IMG/VR virus record: IMGVR_UViG_3300034177_000030
Location: 1 to 43,824 of that record
DNA length: 43,824 nucleotides
Direction: 5' to 3' (one strand)
Origin: a virus
Position numbers and translations under genes: made by a program. The notes beneath the pieces were generated by a model. It saw nothing but the letters and a program-made list of their open reading frames with translations. It was not told the DNA's origin and ran no database searches. Positions 1 through 5,836 of the stretch are shown in pieces (position 1 is the stretch's first letter; each line of letters opens with the position of its first letter).

Positions 1-144
1 GCGCTGCCTCCATCGCCTCGGTCCCACCGACCCACGCGTTGCCAGCCTTCGCGGGAACGCATGCGCGAAACGCGGGCGAGCGAAGCAGTTCTACCATGAG
101 CACCTGGATGCACTGCTCGTAGCCAGGCGACCCAAGGCCGCCCA
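1..144. repeat. Left copy of terminal redundancy (circular assembly overlap)
   Basis: Bases 1-126 are identical to 43681-43806, and 127-144 align to 43807-43824 with five differences, all G here and A at the right end. One open reading frame runs continuously across the join, which shows that the window is a circular molecule or a circularly permuted one. A true short direct terminal repeat is possible but less likely, because the overlap lies in the middle of a gene. Confidence 0.95.
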
Positions 145-223
145 TCTCCACGGTCCAGATCGGATCGCCGCGATCCCATGCCGCGATCACGTCGTCGCAG
201 GTCGTCTCCGCGTCGTAGATCAT
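1..223 (-). CDS. Hypothetical protein, 5' part of a gene spanning the circular join
   Basis: This is the first 74 codons of a 135-residue protein that is completed at 43496-43680 once the ends are joined. The ATG at 223 has a strong ribosome site (GGGAGGTGACC just upstream) and overlaps the stop of the preceding gene as ATGA. The N-terminus is acidic and Trp-containing; the middle reads EQCIQVLMVELLRSPAF and the C-terminal half has a hydrophobic Ala/Gly/Met stretch (GAATGLASAFLMMGP) that could be a weak membrane segment. I do not recognise a family. It belongs to the long leftward operon. Its intactness across the join is the best evidence for circularity. Confidence 0.8.
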   Translation of the reverse strand, partial: MIYDAETTCDDVIAAWDRGDPIWTVEMGGLGSPGYEQCIQVLMVELLRSPAFRACVPAKAGNAWVGGTEAMEAA

Positions 224-564
224 TGGTCACCTCCCAACGCGAGCCAAGCGCCCGCGCACACCGTAATCACCGCGAGCAGCGCCCGGGCGAGCATCCGCGC
301 CGACCGCATCGCGCCGGCCATTTCGCCGGCCATCTCGCTCTCGAAGCAGCGCGCGTCGCCGCGCAGCAACGCCTCCGCGCCTTCGATCTCCGCGTCACTG
401 ACGCCTGGCACAAGATCCTTGACCCGCAGCGGCTGCTCGTATCGCTCGCGCCCCTCGTACTCGAGCAGCGTGAACTGCGCCACCACGCGCGGCTTCCACT
501 CGCCGACGTGAAACTCGACCTTGGCGCCGGAGAGGATGATCGCTTCGAGGTCGCGGTCGATCAC
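220..564 (-). CDS. Hypothetical protein with C-terminal membrane segment
   Basis: The product has 114 residues. The GTG start at 564 overlaps the preceding stop (GTGA), like most junctions of this operon. The body is mixed and acidic (AKVEFHVGEWKPRVVAQFTL, then a Glu-rich part around EIEGAEALLRG). The last 25 residues, roughly ARALLAVITVCAGAWLALGG, form one likely transmembrane helix, so the protein is predicted to be tail-anchored with its bulk in the cytoplasm. A longer in-frame extension upstream is Arg-rich and overlaps the neighbouring gene, so I rejected it. No family was recognised. Confidence 0.65.
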   Translation of the reverse strand: MIDRDLEAIILSGAKVEFHVGEWKPRVVAQFTLLEYEGRERYEQPLRVKDLVPGVSDAEIEGAEALLRGDARCFESEMAGEMAGAMRSARMLARALLAVITVCAGAWLALGGDQ

Positions 565-755
565 GACGCGCCTCCGAGCAGCTTCGCGAGCGCGACAGCC
601 TGCGCATGCGAGAGATAGAGGGTGACGACGCATTGACCGTCGATGTAGCCGCGTACGGATGTCCACACTTGCGGACGGTTCACTCTCCACTCCAGCCTCG
701 GCGTCTCGGCGAGGTCGAGCGTTACGGCGACTGAGCGCGGGAGGGCGGCGGTCAT
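561..755 (-). CDS. Small hypothetical protein
   Basis: The product has 64 residues, starting at the ATG at 755, which overlaps the stop of the upstream gene (ATGA). The sequence is beta-rich: SVAVTLDLAETPRLEWRV, then VWTSVRGYIDGQCVVTLYLS, ending in a helix rich in Ala and Leu (AQAVALAKLLGG). This resembles a small alpha/beta fold, but I do not recognise a family. Translational coupling to both neighbours suggests co-expression within the leftward operon. An earlier ATG at 824 would overlap the upstream gene heavily and add an Arg-rich stretch typical of a shadow frame. Confidence 0.6.
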   Translation of the reverse strand: MTAALPRSVAVTLDLAETPRLEWRVNRPQVWTSVRGYIDGQCVVTLYLSHAQAVALAKLLGGAS

Positions 756-1048
756 TTCGGCGCCTCCGGCTTCTCGGTTTTCGTGATCGTTGCAAGCGCG
801 CCGTCGAGCATGGCGCGTCCCCACATCTGGCGGACTTGGCTGTTGTTATCAGACATGCTGATGGCCTTGAGGGCCGCCCGTGCGAACAGCTCGCGCTCGG
901 GAACTTCGAGCGGCTGGATCACGCGCACTTGGTCCAGCGAGTCCAGGATGATCGTGCAGTAGCCCGCCTCCTCTAGTGATTTGATCATCTTCGGGGCGTA
1001 GCGGGTCGCGGGACCGAGTAGAACGATCAGCGGCTTGGGCACGCTCAC
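752..1048 (-). CDS. Hypothetical alpha/beta protein
   Basis: The product has 98 residues, starting at GTG 1048 (MSVPKPLIVLLGPATRYAPK), overlapping the preceding stop and preceded by the ribosome site GGAGGGAAGCC. The N-terminus alternates a hydrophobic strand (LIVLLG) and a helix (MIKSLEEAGY), then a second strand (CTIILDSL), as in Rossmann-like or P-loop-like small folds. No Walker lysine or other catalytic motif is visible. The C-terminus is charged (TKTEKPEAPK). Function is unknown; position places it in the leftward early operon. Confidence 0.6.
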   Translation of the reverse strand: MSVPKPLIVLLGPATRYAPKMIKSLEEAGYCTIILDSLDQVRVIQPLEVPERELFARAALKAISMSDNNSQVRQMWGRAMLDGALATITKTEKPEAPK

Positions 1049-1245
1049 GGCTTCCCTCCGCACGAGACGCAGAGCACCGTCCCGTGACCGTTCCAGTCGA
1101 TGTCGCTTTCTCCACAACGCGAGCACGTCCGCTCGCCGCAGCGGAGGCAGTCGCGGAGCATGGAGGCCGCAGCGTGAGTCCACGGCTCGCGCTCCTCCAG
1201 CCCGCACACGTGGCAGAGGTCGGGCGACTTGTTGGGCGCGGTCAT
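1045..1245 (-). CDS. Small zinc-ribbon protein
   Basis: The product has 66 residues, with the ATG at 1245 overlapping the upstream stop. Three cysteine pairs are visible: CHVC at 11-14, then CLRCGERTCSRC around 33-44, and CVSC near the C-terminus, with intervening His residues. This pattern predicts at least two structural zinc sites. Such proteins in phage early operons often bind nucleic acid or host enzymes, but nothing here identifies the partner. The last codons (GGKP) double as the Shine-Dalgarno site of the next gene. Confidence 0.7.
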   Translation of the reverse strand: MTAPNKSPDLCHVCGLEEREPWTHAAASMLRDCLRCGERTCSRCGESDIDWNGHGTVLCVSCGGKP

Positions 1246-1475
1246 CGCTTCGCCCGCTCGGCGAGAAGCGCGTCTGCGATCTCGTAACACTTCGCTGCCT
1301 CTTTCTCGGTCGCCGTGCGATTCGACGGAAAGGCGATACTGCGCGCCGGGTAATCGCTGGTCTCGCTGCCGGCGATCCGCGCTAGCGCCGCCGCCGCGAA
1401 CAGGTCGCGGAGCGATACGACCATGCCACACGTCGGGCAGGGCACCGTTGTGAGTAATTGGTCATCGCTGCTCAT
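1242..1475 (-). CDS. Small protein with N-terminal CxxC knuckle
   Basis: The product has 77 residues from ATG 1475, coupled to the upstream gene by an ATGA overlap and preceded by the same GGAGGGAAGCC ribosome site seen at 1045. It carries a CPTC knuckle at residues 13-16, followed by an Ala-rich helix (LRDLFAAAALARIAG) and a charged C-terminal helix (EKEAAKCYEIADALLAERAKR). A single cysteine pair plus a later Cys and few His make a full zinc site uncertain. The family was not recognised. Confidence 0.6.
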   Translation of the reverse strand: MSSDDQLLTTVPCPTCGMVVSLRDLFAAAALARIAGSETSDYPARSIAFPSNRTATEKEAAKCYEIADALLAERAKR

Positions 1476-1759
1476 GGCTTCCCTCCGCACAGCGCCCGCC
1501 GGTGCGCCTCCAGCGCGCACGGCCCGCAGCGCACATAGACCTGATCCTCGTCCGCGCTGGTCGGCACGTTGTCGCTCTCGTCCACCACGTGGGACCGGCC
1601 GCACACTTCGCACTCGACCGTGACCTCGCGCTCGGGCGGGTCGCGGCGCTCGGCTTCGCGACGGCGCTCGTCGGCGGTGCGCAGGGCGTCGAAGTCGCGG
1701 AGGGCGGCGGCGACGGGGGTGCGGTGGAGGGCGCGGGCGGTCGAGAGCGGGTGGGTCAC
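1472..1759 (-). CDS. First gene of the leftward operon; zinc-binding small protein
   Basis: The product has 95 residues. The GTG at 1759 was chosen because GGAGG lies a few bases upstream and because the promoter and operator (1779-1816) sit directly before it. An in-frame ATG at 1816 would place the operator inside the gene. The middle is a long charged helix (TADERRREAERRDPPER); the C-terminal half carries CEVCGRSH and CGPC pairs, a likely zinc ribbon. Being promoter-proximal, it should be the earliest leftward product. It ends in the GGKP tail that embeds the next ribosome site. Confidence 0.7.
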   Translation of the reverse strand: MTHPLSTARALHRTPVAAALRDFDALRTADERRREAERRDPPEREVTVECEVCGRSHVVDESDNVPTSADEDQVYVRCGPCALEAHRRALCGGKP

Positions 1760-1778
1760 GGGGTGGCCTCCGGTCGGG

Positions 1779-1816
1779 TTAAGGCGCACCTTAATCCGAC
1801 TGGACGGCCAGCGCAA
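1779..1816 (-). promoter_or_regulatory. Leftward early promoter with embedded operator
   Basis: Read on the minus strand, TTGCGC (1816-1811), a 17-bp spacer and TAAGGT (1793-1788) form a promoter-like pair. The -10 lies inside the near-perfect palindrome TTAAGGCGCACCTTAA at 1779-1794. The rightward promoter has the same -35, spacer and -10 arrangement with an operator of the same consensus, so one repressor can shut both. The predicted transcript would start near 1781, leaving a short leader that contains the GGAGG of the 1759 GTG. Confidence 0.7.
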
Positions 1817-1824
1817 GCACTTTC

Positions 1825-1840
1825 TTTAGGGCCGCCTTAA
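1825..1840. promoter_or_regulatory. Auxiliary operator at the 3' end of the repressor gene
   Basis: TTTAGGGCCGCCTTAA matches the operator palindrome of 1779-1794 in 12 of 16 bases, and it starts 46 bp from that site. It overlaps the repressor stop codon (1837-1839). No promoter hexamers fit here, so it is more likely a second binding site for cooperative repressor binding or looping than a separate control point. Confidence 0.6.
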
Positions 1841-2232
1841 GATTTCTTCCGGCCCGGCTTGGGGGTCGCCTTGGAGGCCTGAAGGGCGGCGATCAGCCGG
1901 CGTAGCTCGTCGCCCGGGAGGCTCGCGAGGAAAGTGATTCCGTCCGGGCCGGCCTTGTCGAGCAACTCGCCTTGCACCTTGCCGAGCCCCGTGGTCCCGC
2001 GATCAATTCTTGCCATGAAGTACTCCAGATCCTCGCCCAACGCCCCCGCCGCCCGCGCTGCATTGTCGTCGGAGGGCATGACAGATCCGGACATCCATTG
2101 GTTGATGGCCGATGGTTTTATCCCGACGCGCCTCGCTAGGTCTGCCTGCGTGATCCCGTGAAACTCGAGGATCTGCTCCAGGCGCTGCCGAAATTGGGCG
2201 GGCGCCGGGTGCTTTCTTCGGTGAGTCGCCAT
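1837..2232 (-). CDS. Phage repressor, CI/Cro-type helix-turn-helix
   Basis: The product has 131 residues. The N-terminal half contains a Cro/CI-type helix-turn-helix at about residues 26-55 (ITQADLARRVGIKPSAINQW, then a Pro-Ser turn). The C-terminal half is short and lacks the Ser/Lys peptidase domain of LexA or lambda CI, so RecA-stimulated self-cleavage is not expected; induction must work another way. The gene sits between two outward promoters whose -10 elements are covered by palindromic operators, and another operator overlaps its stop codon. This is the classical position of the lysogeny repressor. The ATG at 2232 has only a weak ribosome site. The basic tail ends GRKKS. Confidence 0.85.
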   Translation of the reverse strand: MATHRRKHPAPAQFRQRLEQILEFHGITQADLARRVGIKPSAINQWMSGSVMPSDDNAARAAGALGEDLEYFMARIDRGTTGLGKVQGELLDKAGPDGITFLASLPGDELRRLIAALQASKATPKPGRKKS

Positions 2233-2271
2233 GCGAGCAACCTACTTGTAACCGCTCGGATTCTCGACGCA

Positions 2272-2287
2272 TTTAGGCGAGCCTCAG
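2272..2287. promoter_or_regulatory. Degenerate operator in the rightward control region
   Basis: TTTAGGCGAGCCTCAG resembles the TTAAGG...CCTTAA operators, with a good left half and a poor right half. It starts 45 bp before the strong site at 2317, nearly the same spacing as the 1779/1825 pair. It lies between the divergent starts of the repressor and the Cro-like gene, where an auto-regulatory site is expected. The match is weak on its own. Confidence 0.4.
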
Positions 2288-2294
2288 TTTCCTG

Positions 2295-2332
2295 TTGCAG
2301 AGCGCATGCGACAGGATTAAGGTACGCCTTAA
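2295..2332 (+). promoter_or_regulatory. Rightward early promoter with embedded operator
   Basis: TTGCAG (2295-2300), a 17-bp spacer and TAAGGT (2318-2323) form the promoter. The -10 lies inside the palindrome TTAAGGTACGCCTTAA at 2317-2332. The last base of the operator is the first base of the ATG of the Cro-like gene, so the transcript would be leaderless or nearly so. The design is the same as that of the leftward promoter at 1779-1816. Confidence 0.7.
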
Positions 2333-2574
2333 TGGCGCGCAACGGCAACTCAGTCCTAAGGGCTCTACGGGTCGAGATCCTCGACGTCACCCAGCAGGAG
2401 ATGGCCGACGCAACCGGCCTCTCCTCGGTCTACTTGTCGCAGGTAGAGCAGGGTCATCACGACCTCGGGCGCGACGGGGCGCTGAAGGTATTAGACGCGT
2501 ACCGGGAGCCGATGCTGAGGCACGGGCTCACTCTCGAGGATCTGCTGCGCGGGCAGCGAGGGCAGGCCGCGTGA
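2332..2574 (+). CDS. Cro-like DNA-binding protein
   Basis: The product has 80 residues. A helix-turn-helix of the XRE/Cro type is visible at about 18-47: VTQQEMADATGLSSVYLSQV followed by an EQG turn. There is no other domain, as expected for a Cro protein. Its ATG overlaps the operator at 2317-2332, so transcription and the translation start are controlled by the same DNA. AAGG inside the operator is the only Shine-Dalgarno-like element. Divergent from the repressor gene, it is the first rightward early gene and probably lowers repressor synthesis during lytic growth. The next gene overlaps by GTGA. Confidence 0.8.
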   Translation: MARNGNSVLRALRVEILDVTQQEMADATGLSSVYLSQVEQGHHDLGRDGALKVLDAYREPMLRHGLTLEDLLRGQRGQAA

Positions 2575-2912
2575 GCGAGCGGCGCGACTACTGGCGGGCT
2601 CGTTACCAGCGCCATCGCGAGCGCGTGTTCGCGATTCTTGGGGATCGTTGCGTGCGCTGCGGATTCACGGACCGGCGCGCGCTTCAAGTCGATCACATCC
2701 ACGGCGGCGGCTCCATTCGGGCCAAGGCGCTCGGGGCGTGGGGTGCTCTCGACGAGGTGGTCAGCCACCCCGACCCGCGCTCCGCCTTTCAGATGCTCTG
2801 CGCCAACTGCAATTGGATAAAGCGCGCAGAGCGCAACGAGACTCGCAGCGGCGTAGCGCCTGAGCCTCACGGCGTTCTGCCGCTGTTCGCTGATCCCGAG
2901 GCCGCCGCGTGA
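2571..2912 (+). CDS. HNH endonuclease domain protein
   Basis: The product has 113 residues from GTG 2571. CVRCG at about 26-30, then VDHIHGGG around 40-47 and LCANCN near 85-90, form an HNH/treble-clef site: Cys pairs that hold a zinc and a DH dyad that would bind the catalytic metal. The N-terminus (RRDYWRARYQRHRERV) is basic and helical, suited to DNA contact. Position two in the rightward operon, directly after the Cro-like gene, is unusual for a packaging HNH protein. It could be a homing-type nuclease or a DNA-processing enzyme. The domain call is firm; the role is not. Confidence 0.8.
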   Translation: MSERRDYWRARYQRHRERVFAILGDRCVRCGFTDRRALQVDHIHGGGSIRAKALGAWGALDEVVSHPDPRSAFQMLCANCNWIKRAERNETRSGVAPEPHGVLPLFADPEAAA

Positions 2913-2925
2913 GCGGGCAGGGCGC

Positions 2926-3102
2926 TCAGAACTCGAAGAGCACGCGGATCGCCCAGACCGTCAGCGCCACGCCCGGGATGCCCATCAGCGTGGCTATCGC
3001 GACCTCCACCGGGTTGTCGGCGACGGTCGTCGCCCACACCACCGCGAGCACCACGAGCGCCCCGAGGTACTGCCATCCGCCGATCGCGTCGAGAATCTCC
3101 AT
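2926..3102 (-). CDS. Small two-helix membrane protein, antisense to the early operon
   Basis: The product has 58 residues. ATG 3102 has a clear ribosome site (GACGGAGG, six bases before the ATG). Two hydrophobic segments are visible, GALVVLAVVWATTVA (about 13-28) and VAIATLMGIPGVALTVWAI (about 35-53), with a short polar loop (DNPVE). It lies opposite the rightward early genes in a gap where the plus strand holds only a low-complexity frame. Single minus-strand membrane genes near immunity regions are often expressed from prophages and some block superinfection. That role is an inference from position and topology only. Confidence 0.6.
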   Translation of the reverse strand: MEILDAIGGWQYLGALVVLAVVWATTVADNPVEVAIATLMGIPGVALTVWAIRVLFEF

Positions 3103-3186
3103 CGGTGGCCTCCGTCGCTGTGAGCATGGGCCGCATTCTGCCTCGCGACCACTGGCCCCTTATGGCCCCTCGCGTTCGGCTCGCAT

Positions 3187-3522
3187 ATGACGCCGCCCTC
3201 CACGCTGCGCGCGCTCGCGCGTCGGATGATCGAGGACGCCGAGTGCGAGCAGGCCGTCGCCGACGCCATCGGCCGACACGAGGGCTGGATCATGCCGCCC
3301 GACGAGCGCCGCCGGCGCGTCGCGCAGTGCCTCCGCGGACACGCCAACCGGCACTTCTGCGCGGACTGGCTGCCGATCCTCGTGCGCATCGTTGTCGCGA
3401 ACGGCGGAGACGACGTGATTACGGGGCTGCTCGACCAGGCGCGGCGCGATGGCCTGCGCGAGCGCGAGGAAGTGCAGGCCAGCGTCGCGCCGACGGTGCG
3501 GCGAGAGCGGGGGCGGGCGTGA
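3187..3522 (+). CDS. Hypothetical early protein
   Basis: The product has 111 residues and is mostly helical and charged, with the pattern IEDAECEQAVADAIGRHEGW, then a Cys/His-containing middle (QCLRGHANRHFCADWL), which might hold a metal but lacks a standard zinc motif. The C-terminus is basic. The ATG at 3187 has no good ribosome site, so expression may depend on readthrough from upstream genes. Its stop overlaps the GTG start of the methyltransferase gene, which suggests coupled expression. The family was not recognised. Confidence 0.6.
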   Translation: MTPPSTLRALARRMIEDAECEQAVADAIGRHEGWIMPPDERRRRVAQCLRGHANRHFCADWLPILVRIVVANGGDDVITGLLDQARRDGLREREEVQASVAPTVRRERGRA

Positions 3523-4253
3523 CGCCTTATTATTACAAAGACGAGTGGGTCACGCTGTACCACGGGGATTGCCGGGAGATCCTTAATGCGGTCCCGGTCA
3601 TCGCCTGCGTCATTACGGATCCGCCGTACCGCAGCCTCGATATCGACGTGATCCGTGGGACGACGACGCGCCTTGTCGGCGGGCACAACTCCAGAAAGGC
3701 GGCGCACGGAAGTCCGGGCCGTATTGCCGGCGGGAATCAGCCCTGGTTCGGCACGCTGTCCGACGAAGAGATCCGAGACGCTCTGACGCTCGCGCGTTCG
3801 CGACTATCCCATGCCGGCGCGCTCTACTGCTTCGCCGATGTTAAAACCGGGCTCGCCATCTTCCCAGATTTGAAGCCCAGCAACGTGCTGGTGTGGGACA
3901 AGGGGAAGATCGGCATGGGCTACTCGTGGCGGCGCTGCCATGAATGGATCGCCTACTGCCCAGAGCCGGACCACGAGCTGCGCGACCAAAGCCTCGGCGA
4001 TGTGCTGCGCGTCTCCGGCGTTGGCGGGAAGCTGCATCCGACGGAGAAGCCCGAGGCGCTGATCGCGCTGTTACTCCGCAATTCGACTGGACGCGGCGAC
4101 GTGGTGCTCGACCCGTTCTGCGGGTCCGGCTCGACGCTGACCGCGGCGAAACAATCGGCCCGCCGCGCCATCGGCATCGAGATCGAGGAGCGCTACTGCG
4201 AGATCGCGGCCAAGAGGCTCGCGCAGGGCGTGCTGTGGGAGGCGAGAGCATGA
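3519..4253 (+). CDS. DNA N-methyltransferase (N6-adenine or N4-cytosine), beta class
   Basis: The product has 244 residues. The catalytic motif DPPY is at 34-37, near the N-terminus. HPTEKP (173-178) and the AdoMet-binding motif LDPFCGSG (197-204) lie near the C-terminus. This order (catalytic motif first) marks the beta class; the enzyme transfers methyl from S-adenosylmethionine to the exocyclic amino group of A or C. No partner restriction enzyme is adjacent, so it is most likely an orphan enzyme that protects phage DNA or regulates it. The middle section (55-130) probably contains target recognition. Start GTG 3519 overlaps the previous stop. Target sequence and base cannot be told from the sequence. 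Confidence 0.9.
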   Translation: MTPYYYKDEWVTLYHGDCREILNAVPVIACVITDPPYRSLDIDVIRGTTTRLVGGHNSRKAAHGSPGRIAGGNQPWFGTLSDEEIRDALTLARSRLSHAGALYCFADVKTGLAIFPDLKPSNVLVWDKGKIGMGYSWRRCHEWIAYCPEPDHELRDQSLGDVLRVSGVGGKLHPTEKPEALIALLLRNSTGRGDVVLDPFCGSGSTLTAAKQSARRAIGIEIEERYCEIAAKRLAQGVLWEARA

Positions 4254-4435
4254 CGCCGCGCGCCGTTCGCAGCGTCTCGCTCATCGGCCCAGACGTCGTG
4301 CAGACGCTCGCGTGTGGCCACGTCCAGCGCCGGCCGCTCAAGGACTTCCCGCGCGAGGTGAGAGACGACCTGCGGCGGCTGCTCAATAGACCTGCAACGT
4401 GCGAGCGATGCGAGGAGCCGCCCGAAGCGGCCTGA
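4250..4435 (+). CDS. Small cysteine-containing protein
   Basis: The product has 61 residues, with the ATG overlapping the methyltransferase stop (ATGA). A CGH in the middle and CERC near the C-terminus suggest a minimal zinc site (Cys, His, Cys-x2-Cys). The N-terminus is a beta-like stretch (SVSLIGPDVVQTL). Proteins of this shape are common filler genes in phage early operons; function is unknown. Tight coupling suggests expression with the methyltransferase. Confidence 0.6.
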   Translation: MTPRAVRSVSLIGPDVVQTLACGHVQRRPLKDFPREVRDDLRRLLNRPATCERCEEPPEAA

Positions 4436-4482
4436 TAACTGGCGTCTCCGGGGGGAGGCGCGGAGGGTGAGAGGTTGGACTC

Positions 4483-4755
4483 GTGAGGCGCGCAGCGAAG
4501 CGCGACACCGCGGAGCCGCTGATCGTCGCAGCCCTGCTCGCCGTGGGCTGCTCGGTCGAGACGGTCAACTGCCCAGGCCTGCCGGACCTGCTCGTCGGCA
4601 AGGCCGGGCAGACGGTGCTCATGGAAGTGAAGACCGGCAAAAACTCGAAGCTGACGCCGATGCAGCAGTACTTCTTCGCGATGTGGCGCGGCGGGCCGGC
4701 GGTGGTGGTGCGGAGCGTAGACGAGGCGCTGCGCGCGGTGGGGGTCACGCTGTGA
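4483..4755 (+). CDS. VRR-NUC nuclease (PD-(D/E)XK fold)
   Basis: The product has 90 residues, the usual size of a stand-alone phage VRR-NUC domain. The motif GLPDLLVG gives the catalytic Asp (D35) and LMEVKTG gives E48 and K50. The following SKLTPMQQYFF is the helix with paired Gln typical of the family. An upstream Glu (E11) in the first helix also fits. Members cleave branched or flap DNA, so a role in processing replication or recombination intermediates is likely. GTG 4483 is the only reasonable start; the gene is followed by a GTGA overlap with the next one. Confidence 0.9.
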   Translation: MRRAAKRDTAEPLIVAALLAVGCSVETVNCPGLPDLLVGKAGQTVLMEVKTGKNSKLTPMQQYFFAMWRGGPAVVVRSVDEALRAVGVTL

Positions 4756-4958
4756 GCGCGCGCGATCCCCACATCCTCGAAGCCGAGCGCGAGGTCGAGG
4801 TGTGGTCCGAGCGCTTCGACCGCGCCCGCACGCGCGAGCTGCGCGCGCAGGACTACATGGCCAAGTGCCGCGAGCGCATCGCGTACTGGGAGAGCGTCGC
4901 TCGCGGCGAGGCGCCGGGGGTGCGGGTGACGGTCATGCGGGCGGGGCAGGGCGCATGA
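4752..4958 (+). CDS. Small coiled-coil-like hypothetical protein
   Basis: The product has 68 residues from GTG 4752 and is dominated by one long charged helix (EAEREVEVWSERFDRARTRELRAQDYMAKCRERIAYW, in which Glu and Arg alternate), then a short beta-like end (GVRVTVMRAG). It lies between the nuclease and the cupin gene and overlaps both by four bases. The shape suggests an oligomerising or adaptor protein, but there is no family match I can name. Confidence 0.6.
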   Translation: MSARDPHILEAEREVEVWSERFDRARTRELRAQDYMAKCRERIAYWESVARGEAPGVRVTVMRAGQGA

Positions 4959-5419
4959 AGCCCAACGTCGCCCCCGTAGGCTGGATCAAGGCCGCGAGCG
5001 CGCGCCCGCCCGACTTCGTGATCGGCGGACCCGAGCGGCCCTACCTCAAGCGCTGGTATCTGACGCCCCGCAACGACGTCGGTTGCACGTACCTGCACTG
5101 CATCCTGCGCGACGACGACGACCGCGCGCTGCACGACCATCCCTGGGACAACACCTCGATCGTGCTCGCCGGCGAGCTGCGCGAGATCACGCCGGAGGGC
5201 GGCTTCACGCTGCGCGCTGGCGACGTCGTAACGCGCCGCGCCGAAGATCGCCACCGGCTAGAGGTTGTTGCGGGCCCGGTGTGGACGCTGTTTCTCACGG
5301 GGCCCAAGCGTCGCGAGTGGGGCTTCTGGTGCTCGCAGGGCTTCGTGCCCTGGCAGCAGTTCGTCGATCCGACCGACAGCGGGAAGGTCGGCCCGGGCTG
5401 CGGTGGGGAGGGCGCGTAG
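4955..5419 (+). CDS. Cupin-fold protein
   Basis: The product has 154 residues with one cupin domain. HDHPW (60-64) supplies two histidines, and RAEDRHRLEVV (about 95-105) supplies a third, in the usual two-motif arrangement around a beta barrel; ITPEGGFTLRAGDVV links them. Cupins bind a metal and may be dioxygenases, isomerases or sensors. This one is of a type seen in many phage early regions, but no substrate is established. The Trp-rich C-terminus (EWGFWCSQGFVPWQQF) could close the pocket. Neighbouring genes handle DNA, so a link to nucleotide or DNA chemistry is possible but unproven. Confidence 0.8.
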   Translation: MKPNVAPVGWIKAASARPPDFVIGGPERPYLKRWYLTPRNDVGCTYLHCILRDDDDRALHDHPWDNTSIVLAGELREITPEGGFTLRAGDVVTRRAEDRHRLEVVAGPVWTLFLTGPKRREWGFWCSQGFVPWQQFVDPTDSGKVGPGCGGEGA

Positions 5420-5485
5420 GTGCTGACGCACGACCAGGCCGACGCGCTCTGGATTCTGAGCACGTGGCTCGAGCAGGGCGCCTGA
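5420..5485 (+). CDS. Possible 21-residue peptide
   Basis: GTG 5420 follows the cupin stop directly and has GGAGGG upstream; the frame encodes a Trp-containing amphipathic helix (LTHDQADALWILSTWLEQ) and ends at 5485, where its stop overlaps the ATG of the next gene (TGATG). It could be a real micropeptide or a coupling leader for the next gene. Evidence is limited to spacing, ribosome site and frame. Confidence 0.4.
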   Translation: MLTHDQADALWILSTWLEQGA

Positions 5486-5835
5486 TGCGCACCGGCTTCG
5501 CCGACACCCTCGACCGCGTGATGCTGGAGATGGTGCTCGCCCGCATGAGCGACGAGAAGCTCATGCCGATGCTCGAGCAGGCGTGGCGCTACCGCGGCCG
5601 GCAGGTGTGGAATCGCGTTGCTGCGCTCGAGGCCGAGTTGATGGGCACGCACCAGTCGTGCCTGCGCGACGAGCGATTTGGCTGGGGTCGGCCGTGCCAC
5701 CACGAAGGCCCAGCGTTCGACTGGTTGCGCGGGTACACCTGGGAGAGCATCGACGTCGCGATCACGGCGAAGGTCGACGAAGCCTGCGCGTGGCCATCGG
5801 ACGCAGACGGCGACTCGCCAGAGCAGGGGGCCTGA
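5485..5835 (+). CDS. Hypothetical early protein
   Basis: The product has 116 residues from ATG 5485, which overlaps the micropeptide stop. The N-terminal half is helical (DRVMLEMVLARMSDEKLMPMLEQ). The second half has a His/Cys cluster (SCLRDERFGWGRPCHHEGP) that may bind metal, then an acidic tail (SDADGDSPEQ). A Trp- and Tyr-rich stretch (FDWLRGYTWESIDVAI) follows the His pair. No family was recognised. It lies just before the replication genes. Confidence 0.6.
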   Translation: MRTGFADTLDRVMLEMVLARMSDEKLMPMLEQAWRYRGRQVWNRVAALEAELMGTHQSCLRDERFGWGRPCHHEGPAFDWLRGYTWESIDVAITAKVDEACAWPSDADGDSPEQGA

Positions 5836-5836
5836 C

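Noticed and set aside
178-618. Plus-strand frames opposite the leftward operon genes
   Set aside because: Arg/Ala/Ser-rich composition typical of the reverse complement of GC-rich genes; no ribosome sites.
2909-3190. Plus-strand frame of 93 codons after the HNH gene
   Set aside because: Low-complexity Ser/Thr/Ala sequence; the minus strand has a better gene (2926-3102) with ribosome site and TM helices.
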